Both the position numbers and the translations under genes were made by a program. Positions 15,101 through 23,765 of a DNA stretch of 52,058 nucleotides are shown piece by piece. The notes beneath the pieces are model-generated. The model was not told the origin of the DNA and ran no database searches. It was given only the letters and a program-made list of their open reading frames with translations. The stretch's first letter is position 1. Each line of letters begins with the position of its first letter. The stretch lies in IMG/VR virus record IMGVR_UViG_3300042568_000965, positions 1 to 52,058 of that record; one strand, written 5' to 3'. The DNA comes from a virus.

Positions 15101-17687
15101 CATCACTACCACCATTACAAGAAACATTAATTGAAGTTAGTGTTGAAGTTGGCGGATAAGCTATAGTCCAACTAGATAAAATATCATAAGCATTGTTCGT
15201 ACAACCAATTCCTGTTGTACAATTTCCTCTTCTACCTCTAATTTGAACCGTAATCCCATCACTTAAAGATGATGTTGATATTGTTGTACCAAGAATATAA
15301 TTTGACCAAGAAGTTCCGTTAATTGTATATTGAAATATGTCAGAACAACCAACCCCACTTGAACCTGAATTGAATGTTGCGGATAAATCAGTTCCGACAC
15401 AAACATTATTAGTATTCGGTGTTTTAGTATTTAATGTTGGGTTAATTGGGTCAGGAATGACCGTAACCGTATGAATGTTTGATGTATCTTTACAACCATT
15501 ACCATCTGTAACGATAACTCTATAATCTCTCGTTACACTTGGAGTCGCGTTTATTGTTGAGGTTGTTACCGTATTTGACCAGCCACTATTATTGAATTGC
15601 CATTGGTAAGTGTATGTCGGTATTCCCAATGTAACTGATGAAGTTATGTTGTTTGTTCCTGAACCACCCGCACAAATCTGTGATGAACTTGGTATTGTAA
15701 CAATCGGACTTGTCGCTAAAGATAATGTAACCGTATTTGAGTTTGTCGATTGATTACAACTATTTGTAACTTGAACGTAGTAGTTTCCAAGGGTTGATGT
15801 TGAGTATGTGCCACTATTAGCTCCCGATATACTAACTCCGTTACGATACCATTGATATGTAAATGGTGTTCTAACCCCTGACGCAACAACTGAAAATGTT
15901 TGTGGTGTTGTACAAGTTTGTAAATTAATTGGTTGGGTTGTAATAGTTGGTGGTGATGAAGTATAAGTAACACCTAACTGAAAGTTTCCTTTAGCACTTC
16001 CATAACCTGTGACTAAAACATAATAGTCAGTATTGTTTGTTGAAGTGAAGGTAACTCTTGATTGTGTCGAACAATCGTCATCATTATAAGTTAAACAAGT
16101 TAGAGAACCACAAACTCCCGTATATACAAATAATTTAGTATCGAATGAAGTTCCTGTACATAAACTTAAAGTAATGTTTTGTCCGTTACCAACGACTTTA
16201 TACCAAACACCAGGTGCTGTCCAAGTTTCAAAAACGTCTGTGAAACAACTCGGAGAATCCCCTGTTTGAGTCGCGTAATTAGTACTTCCATTCCAAGTTA
16301 CATCACAAGTCGTAGAAATTGCTCCTGAACATAAATCGTTTGATGGGGGTGGAATACTACATTTTACTTGTCTTGTTCTGCTAACAGACTGAGTTCCACA
16401 ATTACTATTAGTATGAGTATAAAATCGAACAACTTCATCTGAAGTTGGTGTGTATGTTATCGGTGTTGTCCCGTAAATATATTTTGTTGTTCCACCACTA
16501 TTTGTTATGGTAATAAAATCTGTGGAAACTGAACTATTAAATGTATATTGAACGTTTGAAATTAAACTAACGTTTGAGTATTCACCCGCATATCCTAATG
16601 TTGTAATGTTTTCAAAAGAACCTGAACAAGATGGTGAGTATGTTGTAGAAGGATATAAAGTTCCGTTCGTACATCCAGGTGTTGATGTTGTAAATGACCA
16701 AGTTGAACAACTTAAAGCCGTACCTGCCGAATTTTTAGGAATAACCTTCCAATAATAAGTGGTCGAATTTGACAACGTTGGTGTATATGAAGTACCTGAT
16801 TGATTAACTACAAATGGGGGTGAACTATTTGTTCCAAAGTAAACGTCATAACTTGTTGCGTTACTAACCACACCCCAATTTAAAGTTTGTGATAATAAAA
16901 TGTCTGTTGAATTGTTTGTCGGTGATGTTAGTGTGGCACAAACGGGTATTGCGGTATAGGTTAATATTACACGACCCGCAGCTCCCGCTCCACCATTTCT
17001 TGATGTGGTGTTGTTTTTAAATGCTCCTCCACCCCCACCACCAGGTGTTGAACCTGCCGTACCATTACCACCCGAAGCGTGTCCACTACCACCATTACCA
17101 CCACCTGAAGGGGCTGTTGCTCCTGCAGTTCCTGTAGCATCAGTACCATTAGCAGAAGTCCCCGCACCTGAACCACCACCTCCAGAAGTTACTCCACCAA
17201 CCCTACCTGAACCACCTCTATATATTGTTTGTCCAACCGAATTAGTCGTTGTCCCAACACCCGCAGTAGTTCCTACCGCACTTTGACCACCTTTCGCTAA
17301 GACACCATCATTGGATGATGTGGGTGCTGAGTTAGTTAATTCATTAACCCAAGTGTCATTTCCATTTGCAGCGTTACCTGATGTTCCTGTTCTTGACGCT
17401 CCAACCACCCAATAAATAATTTGACCAGGAGTTACGGATATTGTTGATATAGAATGAGAACCTCCCGCACCACCCGCTAAACCACCTGTTCCTGTGGTTG
17501 ATTGTCCTGTTCCCGCACCTCCACCACCCCAAGCATCAATCTTAATTGAATACACGTTTGAAGGTACAATCCAAGAACCCGAACCAGAACCTACTAAAGC
17601 TCCTGATGCAGGCATTGCAGTTTGTGAAAATGATTTAATACATAATAGTGTGAATAGAGTTAAAAATATGTATGTTATTTTTTTCAT
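12147..17687 (-). CDS. Giant secreted adhesin-like protein with type IX sorting domain
   Basis: 1,846 residues. Order: signal peptide (1-21, ending SFSQ); glycine-rich domain (about 30-245); fibronectin III-like domain (about 250-335); a PPC-like domain (about 455-580); Ig/PKD-like domains; four SprB-type repeats of about 70 residues, each with CxGxxxGS...Y.(Y/W)SNG...G.Y.VT.TD..GC; about seven PKD-like repeats with SGQGTN-type loops; and a C-terminal type IX sorting domain (VYPNPGKGIMEF...LNTGIYFIMVRNN). In the Bacteroidota such proteins are exported through the T9SS to the cell surface, as for gliding adhesins. On a phage genome it may alter the surface of the infected cell or be host-derived cargo. 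An ATATTTATA box lies about 80 bases upstream and the leader holds a CCCAA/TTGGG hairpin. Confidence 0.85.
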   Translation of the reverse strand: MKKITYIFLTLFTLLCIKSFSQTAMPASGALVGSGSGSWIVPSNVYSIKIDAWGGGGAGTGQSTTGTGGLAGGAGGSHSISTISVTPGQIIYWVVGASRTGTSGNAANGNDTWVNELTNSAPTSSNDGVLAKGGQSAVGTTAGVGTTTNSVGQTIYRGGSGRVGGVTSGGGGSGAGTSANGTDATGTAGATAPSGGGNGGSGHASGGNGTAGSTPGGGGGGAFKNNTTSRNGGAGAAGRVILTYTAIPVCATLTSPTNNSTDILLSQTLNWGVVSNATSYDVYFGTNSSPPFVVNQSGTSYTPTLSNSTTYYWKVIPKNSAGTALSCSTWSFTTSTPGCTNGTLYPSTTYSPSCSGSFENITTLGYAGEYSNVSLISNVQYTFNSSVSTDFITITNSGGTTKYIYGTTPITYTPTSDEVVRFYTHTNSNCGTQSVSRTRQVKCSIPPPSNDLCSGAISTTCDVTWNGSTNYATQTGDSPSCFTDVFETWTAPGVWYKVVGNGQNITLSLCTGTSFDTKLFVYTGVCGSLTCLTYNDDDCSTQSRVTFTSTNNTDYYVLVTGYGSAKGNFQLGVTYTSSPPTITTQPINLQTCTTPQTFSVVASGVRTPFTYQWYRNGVSISGANSGTYSTSTLGNYYVQVTNSCNQSTNSNTVTLSLATSPIVTIPSSSQICAGGSGTNNITSSVTLGIPTYTYQWQFNNSGWSNTVTTSTINATPSVTRDYRVIVTDGNGCKDTSNIHTVTVIPDPINPTLNTKTPNTNNVCVGTDLSATFNSGSSGVGCSDIFQYTINGTSWSNYILGTTISTSSLSDGITVQIRGRRGNCTTGIGCTNNAYDILSSWTIAYPPTSTLTSINVSCNGGSDGSIDLTPTGNSPFTFSWSNGGTIEDISNLTSGNYSVTITDNNLCSSTNSVTITQPTLLTSSLTSVNVSCFNGVNGSINLTPSGGTSPYTYSWSNGSTNQDLNNVPANTYSVTITDSKGCTTTNSVTITQPSTITLTTSVTNVNCFGESNGSLSVTNISGGTSPYIILWGNGSNQNTISNLTAGNYNVTITDNKGCNKITTLNVAQPSQLSLGLNIVNYPNCGSSNGSITSSIVGGTPPYFYLWSNGSTSQNLTNIPSGDYTLTVTDSKNCTTQNIINLGCTSVLINVGQIDGITPICGVNSTTYTINYSNTSPNSITWILPNGVTSSNGLSSQNVNVTFSSGFIQDSIEVDVVSNGITYHRSIWVSKLPNKPTISGNFCGDPIGSVKQYVITNSQPNTTYTWVPPYGVNVFSGQGNDTTQLKFSMYLVTGSGGSVTATNACSTTTKTFTIDKYVTRPTSILGPSTVCADGNTIYTYRVDSVPTSFNYIWGLPNGVSLVGNNNNDTIKVKFSTTFTSGQFSVMSVNQCGSSPMTYGSVSNNNLYSNIGTISGPGDLCPYLGQSVTYSVTNQSGTFTWSVPTNMTIQSGQGTNVINVLVSNSFVSGTISVNLNNGCGGSVLSTKTLSTTQSTISSSSISGVRSVCSIIGTNTSTTFSVTPISGVNYNWSVPVNSTIVSGQGTNSIQVTFQNGFTGGNIQLVITGGCGNPVTLTRVVSVGLPTVTINGSSCVNNGYTNTYSVSTTGALSFTWSVPNNAQIVSGQGTNSISVFFPSNFESTCINNSCDSIKLTTQFSCGTVKSTRRIGLLTQRPTITGINQACFPDTIMLTASISPRNTSYIWSSPNGTSFIGSTTGNVVYAKTSSSFFGGTFSVMGVNTCGSSPMGYFGVNKVCDVRMVGLDENDNKDLDFIVYPNPGKGIMEFRVFRGESDIYFVEVKNSLGQVVYSGYNKSEDQLNLTNLNTGIYFIMVRNNKNNTLIKELFIIE

Positions 17688-17767
17688 TGTTACACATAAT
17701 TTCTACTCTCTTAAAAGAACTTCTTAATAGAAGACCCCCAATTTCCTTGGGTAGGTTGAGTTATTTA

Positions 17768-17776
17768 TATAAATAT
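17768..17776 (-). promoter_or_regulatory. ATATTTATA box upstream of the giant adhesin
   Basis: Minus-strand ATATTTATA followed by an 80-base leader that can fold (about 17735-17753). Confidence 0.4.
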
Positions 17777-17800
17777 AAAAAAAGAAATAAAAAAATCAAA

Positions 17801-18280
17801 TTAGTTATAAATAAACCAATCAGGGATATTCCTATTTTTCCAATTCGCAAAATCTTTTTTTTCTTTTCTGTAATATTCTCTATAAGAGTCAATAGCACTT
17901 CCTATTTTACACTCAATAGGCATTGCTAAAGCAAAAGGAGTTAATTCTCCAATACTTTTTATCTTAGGTTTATTAATTATGCACCACTCAATAACATCTT
18001 GAGATTTATGTCTTTTTCCGTACCTATAAGTATATTCGGAACATAATTCCATACCCAAATCACATAACCAAACGTAATTCTCATAACACTCTCTTACCCA
18101 AATAGAACAAGGGTGATTTTTGTGAGACAATTTGTATGGTACTTCATTAGTTACTTGGTCGGTCATATGATGAACACCACATAAAAGTTGGGAACTTTCA
18201 AGTATCATTTTAACAACGTGTTTATCACAATGATATTCCGCACACTTTTTTGGATTATAATCTAAAACAAAAATATTCAT
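17801..18280 (-). CDS. Conserved phage protein (HCDKHVVKMILE family)
   Basis: 159 residues. MNIFVLDYNP..CAEYHCDKHVVKMILESSQLL, SHKNHPCSIWVRE..ENY.WL, EYTYRYGK.HK and the end AMP.E.K...SYREYYR.EKKDFANWKNR..P.WF are invariant blocks of a family found in many phages. It has several conserved His, Cys, Asp and Lys residues, suggesting an enzyme, but I cannot name the reaction. It overlaps the stop of the gene upstream by one base. Confidence 0.8.
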   Translation of the reverse strand: MNIFVLDYNPKKCAEYHCDKHVVKMILESSQLLCGVHHMTDQVTNEVPYKLSHKNHPCSIWVRECYENYVWLCDLGMELCSEYTYRYGKRHKSQDVIEWCIINKPKIKSIGELTPFALAMPIECKIGSAIDSYREYYRKEKKDFANWKNRNIPDWFIYN

Positions 18281-18543
18281 TAGTATTTTTTAAGAATGTT
18301 TTCAATTACTTCTATATCTTTCATAGACATTTGAAGTCTAATTTCAGATAATTTTTGACAATTTTGATTCCAATTTTTATCTGAGATTAATTGCTCATTT
18401 TCAGGGATTGGAGTCGTTACATTTGTAAGATGTCCTTCCTCATTTAACCATTCAATAACTTGTTTAATTTCTTTAGAACGGCAAGATGATAAGAATTCAT
18501 CTACTTCAACTTCCACTTCGGCATAAGTTTCAAAATAAGGCAT
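18280..18543 (-). CDS. Small acidic phage protein
   Basis: 87 residues. The start MPYFETYAEVEVEVDEFLSSCRSKEIKQVIEWL is acidic then helical, and resembles a small protein of several phages with the VDEFL..CS..EI..VI.WL pattern. No catalytic motif is seen. Co-transcribed with the following gene by overlapping stop and start. Confidence 0.7.
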   Translation of the reverse strand: MPYFETYAEVEVEVDEFLSSCRSKEIKQVIEWLNEEGHLTNVTTPIPENEQLISDKNWNQNCQKLSEIRLQMSMKDIEVIENILKKY

Positions 18544-18555
18544 AGTTTTTAAATT

Positions 18556-19194
18556 TTAATTATTATTGATTATATTTTTACATTTAGAACAGAAATCACC
18601 ACTATCATACTCGTCATTAGCGATGGCCATAATACAAGTTAAATCAGAACAATGGTCTAAACCAAGAGTGTGACCGATTTCGTGGATAGTCGTTTCTTTA
18701 ATAAACTCAGGTTTACCTCTCATAATAATAGTATTACCGTAGATTGTTGTATAACCTCTTAATCTCATACCATCTTTTGTGTATAAATTATTGTTGGTAA
18801 TATAGATAGTTTTAACATCTTTTCTCAAAGATGTGACACACTTGTAGGCATCTAATGTATCACCATTAATAAACAAATCTGATGTAACTTGTTCAGGATT
18901 ACCAATACTTGTAGAATAACCATAAAAATCTTTAATTACATTAGATGTCTCTTCAAGTATAGAGTAATCAATGTTACCTAAAGGAACTATGTTTATATGT
19001 TGATTATTTTTTCTAACGGACTGATAATCAACGATCTCTGTTCGAACTTCTTCATAAATTACAGGGGTTTCCGTAACTACCTGATTTTCAATACGTTTAA
19101 CATTTTTATTAATTTCTCCTTTGTTGTTTTTAACATATTCAGCAATTGTGAATACTACAACTACAAATAAAATGGTGGTGATTATATTTTTCAT
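18556..19194 (-). CDS. Archaemetzincin-like metalloprotease with N-terminal membrane anchor
   Basis: 212 residues. The zinc motif HEIGHTLGLDHC, then CIM and a final CSKC, gives HExxHxxGxxHCx4CxM...CxxC, the archaemetzincin signature; the last spacing is 12 residues instead of the classical 17 or so. Residues 1-18 form a signal anchor (MKNIITTILFVVVVFTIAEY). The middle part (NIVPLGNIDYSILE...FYGYST) agrees with the AmzA N-terminal region. It is probably a membrane-tethered peptidase facing the periplasm. The host-like promoter at 19199-19206 lies four bases before ATG. Confidence 0.82.
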   Translation of the reverse strand: MKNIITTILFVVVVFTIAEYVKNNKGEINKNVKRIENQVVTETPVIYEEVRTEIVDYQSVRKNNQHINIVPLGNIDYSILEETSNVIKDFYGYSTSIGNPEQVTSDLFINGDTLDAYKCVTSLRKDVKTIYITNNNLYTKDGMRLRGYTTIYGNTIIMRGKPEFIKETTIHEIGHTLGLDHCSDLTCIMAIANDEYDSGDFCSKCKNIINNN

Positions 19195-19198
19195 ACCA

Positions 19199-19206
19199 CA
19201 AATATA
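19199..19206 (-). promoter_or_regulatory. Host-like promoter of the archaemetzincin-like gene
   Basis: TATATTTG with TTTTGCC 19 bp upstream, four bases before ATG. Confidence 0.8.
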
Positions 19207-19274
19207 TAAACTTTTTCCTAATTGGCAAAATTTAATTTAAAATTCTTTTTATTTAGATTTAGTCTAAATAAAAA

Positions 19275-21695
19275 TTATAAATTTTTCTTACCACTAAAAA
19301 TATTTGGTAAATTGTTTCTTCTATTTGGTCTAGAAGGTATTACTTTTTCGATGGTTTTCCGTATAGAATCTTTCTTAATTTCTATGAGTTTTTCTCTATC
19401 AATAGGTTTTTTTTCTGAAACTATTCTAACATCTTGCTTTACAGGTTCAGTATTTATTATAGAATTTACTTTATTGTAATTTATTTCTTTTCTCTTATTT
19501 AAAGATTCTTTTATCGATTTTTTAATTAAGTCCGATTTTGAATGAATAATTTCAATATCTTTAGATATTTTGTCATTAACAATTATTTCAACTTTAATTT
19601 CTGTAAAAATTTCAGTAACTAAACTAGGTAACTTTAATTCTCCGTTATTTTTGAAACTTAAAATTCTGTAATCCTTTCTTATTTTTGAATCATATCCTGT
19701 TTCAGGACTTTGGGTTAAACTATTTGAATGTAATCTTCTAAAAAAACAATTATTTTTTGTAAATCCTAAAGATAGTCCGTTTTTATAAACTCTATTTGAA
19801 AAGTTTGAATCCGCCTCACATCTCCAAGGTTCAAATCCGTTCATAGACATAAAAACTTCTTTTTTAATTGAAAAGACACCTTCTCCGTAATATGTTATTT
19901 TTTTATGGTTGTTAACATTGTCTATAAAATCATAATATCTAGGTTTAATAATGTCTTTTGTTTTATGTAATTCCAACATATCCGCAACCATATTTTCACT
20001 CATTATATCGTCCGAATCAAAGAATAAAATTATCTCTGAGTTAGCTATATTAGATAAGGAATTTTTAATAATATATGGACCAATATTTTTTTCAAAAAAA
20101 TAAAACTTAATTCTACTATCAAAATTTTTTGTTTTTATGTAGTTTAAAGTTTCTTTACATCCGTCAATTCCTACAAGAATTTCACAATCTAAATTTTTAA
20201 CTGATAATAAAACAGAATCTAAACATTCTTGTAAATAGGATGTGTTTTTATAGGTGGGAATTATTACAGATAATCTTTTTTTAACTTCAAATTCTTCACT
20301 TACTAGTGGGTGTATTTTTCTAAATTCTGGGTGCATTTTTGAATCTTCATTACCATCGTGTTCAAATAAAGACTTATAAAAGTCCACCTTAAAATTAAAC
20401 TTATTTAATTTTTCAGTTAATTGTTTTCCCACTCCAGAAGATTTACTTTTACTTTTTTTTAAAAAAATTGGGTCTATTTGGTAGTTTATTAGTTCTAAAA
20501 ATTTTTTAGGTGAGCAAAAAATACCATCAATCCAATTTGGATAATCCCAATTTTTAAGATTAATTAAATTATTAGGGGTAAATAATCTTAATATATTTTC
20601 ATTATTAATAAAAATATTTAATTTAGTTTCAAAATTAAAATCTGGAATTAAATCATCATTTAACATTATGAAATGTGAAAACTCTCTTTTAGATAATTCG
20701 TAAAATAATTTGTTAACCGTAATCCAGTAACCCTCCTTACCAAGATTTTTTCCATTTTCTAAATACGTTAATCTTTTGTCGTAAAATTTTAATAATTTGT
20801 ATCTTTCATCATCTGAACCATCATTCAGTATTATTATCTCATTTTTATAGTTAAAATTGAATATTATCTCGATTAATTCTATTAATTTGTCAAACCGATT
20901 ATACGATGGTATTATATATACGTAACCATTACCAATAATTTTTAAATCTTCGTTTAAAAATTCTAAAATATCTTTTTTCCACTTGTTTTTTTTAGAATAA
21001 AAAGTTTTTTTCCCTGGATTTATGTTTTTAACAAACGGAGTATCTTTCCACAAAATTAAAATTTCTTTATTCATTGCGGACGCACAATGGGATAAACCCG
21101 TATCGTTACTTATTATTTTTTTAGCATCCCTAATTAAAGCTAATGATAATCTAATATCATCAATAAAAATTTTATCACAATTAGACAATATCCAAGGGTT
21201 ATTATGAATATCACTTTTAGAACCTGTAAAGTATATTGGTAATTTAGTATTATTTTTAATGATTTTAAAAGTTTCTAAATCAATTTCTTTTTTTCCAAAC
21301 CAATTGGGTTTTTTGTCGTTTTCATTTATAGAAAGTCCTCCAAGACCATTTAAAAATAAAATATACTCTTCATTAATTATTTCTATTTCCGATGGAAGGT
21401 CTACATATGTATGATATTTAGGATCCCATTTATCATTTATCTTTTTTATAAAAATATTTTTATAATCTGGTAAATTTTTATTTATTTCTGAAGACAATAA
21501 ATCCGGTTTTTTATACTCATAATCAACAATATTTATAAAATCACAATTAATAAAACAATCTTTTACAAATTTATCCTCAAAAAAAACATCAATTTTTTTA
21601 TTTAATTTTTCGGATAATCTTTTTATTGTCGGGGTTAACATAATAAAATTACCTAACGCATAACTTTTTACTTGCTTAACTAAAAAACTATTCAT
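19275..21695 (-). CDS. Three-domain glycosyltransferase (GT9-like plus two GT2-like)
   Basis: 806 residues. The N-terminal third resembles heptosyltransferase-type GT9 enzymes (start of an ADP-heptose-like fold, with ISNDTGLSHCASAM as sugar-nucleotide site). The middle (about 255-400) is GT-A/GT2-like: YIIPSYNR, ILNDGSDDE, FIMLNDDL. The third (about 475-690) is a clear GT2: SVIIPTYKN, GIDGCKET, LFFDSDD, then a W-R-C-EAD acceptor region. A basic 110-residue tail follows. Probably modifies host surface glycans or virion glycoproteins. Its ATG lies inside the 3' end of the preceding methyltransferase stub. Strongly AT-rich and lysine-rich. Confidence 0.85.
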   Translation of the reverse strand: MNSFLVKQVKSYALGNFIMLTPTIKRLSEKLNKKIDVFFEDKFVKDCFINCDFINIVDYEYKKPDLLSSEINKNLPDYKNIFIKKINDKWDPKYHTYVDLPSEIEIINEEYILFLNGLGGLSINENDKKPNWFGKKEIDLETFKIIKNNTKLPIYFTGSKSDIHNNPWILSNCDKIFIDDIRLSLALIRDAKKIISNDTGLSHCASAMNKEILILWKDTPFVKNINPGKKTFYSKKNKWKKDILEFLNEDLKIIGNGYVYIIPSYNRFDKLIELIEIIFNFNYKNEIIILNDGSDDERYKLLKFYDKRLTYLENGKNLGKEGYWITVNKLFYELSKREFSHFIMLNDDLIPDFNFETKLNIFINNENILRLFTPNNLINLKNWDYPNWIDGIFCSPKKFLELINYQIDPIFLKKSKSKSSGVGKQLTEKLNKFNFKVDFYKSLFEHDGNEDSKMHPEFRKIHPLVSEEFEVKKRLSVIIPTYKNTSYLQECLDSVLLSVKNLDCEILVGIDGCKETLNYIKTKNFDSRIKFYFFEKNIGPYIIKNSLSNIANSEIILFFDSDDIMSENMVADMLELHKTKDIIKPRYYDFIDNVNNHKKITYYGEGVFSIKKEVFMSMNGFEPWRCEADSNFSNRVYKNGLSLGFTKNNCFFRRLHSNSLTQSPETGYDSKIRKDYRILSFKNNGELKLPSLVTEIFTEIKVEIIVNDKISKDIEIIHSKSDLIKKSIKESLNKRKEINYNKVNSIINTEPVKQDVRIVSEKKPIDREKLIEIKKDSIRKTIEKVIPSRPNRRNNLPNIFSGKKNL

Positions 21696-21897
21696 TATTT
21701 AATATAGAATTACATTTATTTATAAAAAAACTATCTTTTTTACCAAATCTAGATTCAAAAGAGTGATAAATTTCAATTTTTTTAATGAAGTATAAGGTTG
21801 GATCCCCTGAACCCCATTCTAACATAATTTTATCTTTATTATGGTATTTTTCAATCAATTCAACCTCTTTTTGATTCATCCAAGGGTAACTTTTCAT
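21688..21897 (-). CDS. N-terminal stub of a SAM methyltransferase-like protein
   Basis: 69 residues. SYPWMNQKEVELIEKY followed by MLEWGSGDPTLYF is the start of a class I methyltransferase, with the SAM-binding motif I (E-W-G-S-G) intact, but the protein stops about 30 residues later, long before the rest of the fold. It overlaps the glycosyltransferase start by eight bases. It may be a degraded gene left by insertion of the glycosyltransferase, or a small protein in its own right. An ATATTTATA box lies 12 bases upstream. Confidence 0.6.
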   Translation of the reverse strand: MKSYPWMNQKEVELIEKYHNKDKIMLEWGSGDPTLYFIKKIEIYHSFESRFGKKDSFFINKCNSILNNE

Positions 21898-21908
21898 AAA
21901 TCTTTATT

Positions 21909-21917
21909 TATAAATAT
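21909..21917 (-). promoter_or_regulatory. ATATTTATA box
   Basis: Minus-strand ATATTTATA 12 bases before the methyltransferase stub ATG. It would drive the stub and the glycosyltransferase together. Confidence 0.42.
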
Positions 21918-21960
21918 TATTAATTATTTTTTCATATAAATTTAATTATAAGATAACAAA

Positions 21961-22452
21961 ATGGATAAAGTTTTAGTTTTAAACTCAGATTATTCTCCCT
22001 TAAATGTTACCTCAATTTATAGAGGTTTTAATTTAGTTATTAGTGGTAAGGCCGAAATATTAAAGTCCTCAGACAAACCAATTCTTGCGGGCGAAAAAAC
22101 TTACATTAAACCGTTGATTATCCGTTTATTTTACTACATAAAATATCGTAGTAGGACATTAAAAATAAATAGAGAAAGAATCTTAAAAAGAGATAGTTAC
22201 GAGTGTGTTTATTGTGGTAAAAATGAAAATTTGACCATCGATCATATAATCCCAAAATCAAGAGGTGGAAAAAATACTTGGACAAATTTAGTGACTTGTT
22301 GTAGTAAATGTAACGCATTTAAAAATGATAGGACACCTGAAGAAGCTAATATGATTTTAAAATGTATCCCACACGAACCCTCAATACTTCACGACATTTT
22401 AAATCCAAACATTAGATCGGTTTGGGAAGAATTTAAAAACTCATTTATATAA
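21961..22452 (+). CDS. HNH endonuclease (McrA-like)
   Basis: 163 residues. The nuclease core has two zinc CxxC pairs (CVYCGKNENL and CSKCN) around IDHIIPKSRGGKNTWTNLVT, the HNH motif with His of DHI, Asn of TNL and following H/N position. The N-terminus VLVLNSDYSPLNV is typical of stand-alone HNH proteins in Bacteroidota and their phages. Such enzymes nick or cut DNA, as free-standing homing nucleases or packaging-associated nucleases. No intron is evident around it. Confidence 0.88.
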   Translation: MDKVLVLNSDYSPLNVTSIYRGFNLVISGKAEILKSSDKPILAGEKTYIKPLIIRLFYYIKYRSRTLKINRERILKRDSYECVYCGKNENLTIDHIIPKSRGGKNTWTNLVTCCSKCNAFKNDRTPEEANMILKCIPHEPSILHDILNPNIRSVWEEFKNSFI

Positions 22453-22455
22453 AAA

Positions 22456-22477
22456 CAAAAAGGTGTCTTTCGACACC
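22456..22477 (-). terminator. Terminator of the 24311-22533 operon
   Basis: On the minus strand GGTGTC, GAAA tetraloop, GACACC, then TTTTTGTTTTT. It lies 56 bases after the stop of the last gene. Confidence 0.85.
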
Positions 22478-22532
22478 CTCTTGTTAGATATGGAATACCC
22501 CCTTTCTGTTACTGGTTTATCCCATCCGGGTT

Positions 22533-23204
22533 TTACCCCGCTGGTTTCTCGCCGGAGCCAATTGATTTATTACCAAAAGACTCTGAAAATTTTCCACTAA
22601 ATTTTTGAACTACAGGACAAATAAACTCAGCAATTTTAGATTGCATCTTTTGTCCTATGTTTGATTCGCCAATTATTTCGGCTAAAGTATTTCTTAATGT
22701 ATTCGCAAATCCTGATTCCATTCCTCCGCCAACACTATGTTGTAATCTTAATGCCATCGTTTCCCCTAAATTTTGTGCAATTTCTCCTGACAAATACTTA
22801 CAATCTAATAATTTAGTAATTTCGTGTAATTTAATGTTACTAATTGAAACTGCGATTAAGTCAGTCATAAAACTATTTTTATCCATACCAAGAGATACTA
22901 ACAATTGTCTGACGATATTTTCTTGTATAGTCTCCCAAGTACCTCTACCTATATCTGATATTAAACTTCCCCATTGTTCATTAATTAAATTATGATTGAA
23001 ATTTTCTTTCATCATTTTCGCAACTTCATTAAGAGCTTTTAAAACAACTTCCTCTTTTTGGGATTCGGTTTTCACAATTTTGTTTTCGGTGATTAGACTA
23101 AACCTCTTTTCGATAATCCTTCTTTCTTTTACTAAAAGACTTTCTTTCATTTGTTTAGTTTTAATTAAGTTTTCTTTAACTAAATTATTTAATTTTTTTT
23201 CCAT
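22533..23204 (-). CDS. Hypothetical virion-type protein with I-T-E motif
   Basis: 223 residues. A basic helical N-terminus contains FSLITENKIVKTESQKEE near residues 36-50, which holds I-T-E and E-S-Q like the terminal elements of other proteins in the window. The rest is mostly helical with Gly-rich turns (SVGGGMESGF) and ends GSGEKPAG. No known domain. Last gene of a minus-strand operon of virion-like genes. Confidence 0.65.
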   Translation of the reverse strand: MEKKLNNLVKENLIKTKQMKESLLVKERRIIEKRFSLITENKIVKTESQKEEVVLKALNEVAKMMKENFNHNLINEQWGSLISDIGRGTWETIQENIVRQLLVSLGMDKNSFMTDLIAVSISNIKLHEITKLLDCKYLSGEIAQNLGETMALRLQHSVGGGMESGFANTLRNTLAEIIGESNIGQKMQSKIAEFICPVVQKFSGKFSESFGNKSIGSGEKPAG

Positions 23205-23213
23205 TTCTATTAA

Positions 23214-23462
23214 TTATAATAAGGTATTTGCCTTACCTCTGTTTATTTTAACTATATCTTTCCATTTAGTTAGACCTATTTGATTTGCTGGACCTCTTGT
23301 CGCTCCACTCTCCCATTTAGTTACCGTTGGATAAGGCGCTGTCGACCCTCCTCCCCCTGACGATGTTCCTCCTGCAGCGTCTTGTTCAGAAAATTCACCT
23401 TTATCCTCGATAGTGGTAAATCTCTTCATAAGATTTATTAAAGTATTTACATCTGTTTTCAT
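23214..23462 (-). CDS. Small structural-type protein with KWESG motif
   Basis: 82 residues. NTLINLMKRFTTIEDKGEFSEQ, a glycine linker (GGTSSGGGGS), then YPTVTKWESGATRGPANQI. The KWESG block appears in small virion-associated proteins of Bacteroidota phages. The ATG overlaps the stop of the preceding gene, indicating coupling. The L-M-K-R-F element resembles the end of the protein at 23766 (NMFKRFNKY). Confidence 0.65.
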   Translation of the reverse strand: MKTDVNTLINLMKRFTTIEDKGEFSEQDAAGGTSSGGGGSTAPYPTVTKWESGATRGPANQIGLTKWKDIVKINRGKANTLL

Positions 23463-23764
23463 TAAAACAATTCAGGTTTGGGTGTTCTTTTTGGATAAAC
23501 CATATAATATTCGTTTAAAAAAGTGACGATTTCATCATCATCAATATAATCTAAACCTTTATATAATTCATCAATATCTTCATAATCTTCATCAGATTCA
23601 TTTATAGTGTTATTTAAAAAATCATAACCAAATTCAGTAATTTCATCTAAACTAATAAAGTCCTGTCTATATTGTTCTTCACCATCGTCAATGGTTCTAA
23701 AGGACACCTCTAATAAGTTTGATACATCATCTATATAAAACGAAATTAAATCTTTAACCTCCAT
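23462..23764 (-). CDS. Acidic hypothetical protein
   Basis: 100 residues, very acidic (EDYEDIDELYKGLDYIDDDE). No domain is recognised. It sits between two virion-like genes with one- and two-base junctions, so it belongs to the same operon. It may be a chaperone-like or tail accessory protein; nothing firmer can be said. Confidence 0.65.
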   Translation of the reverse strand: MEVKDLISFYIDDVSNLLEVSFRTIDDGEEQYRQDFISLDEITEFGYDFLNNTINESDEDYEDIDELYKGLDYIDDDEIVTFLNEYYMVYPKRTPKPELF

Positions 23765-23765
23765 A

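Noticed and set aside
17005-17286. Plus-strand proline-rich reading frame
   Set aside because: It is the antisense of the glycine-rich domain of the giant adhesin and has no promoter.
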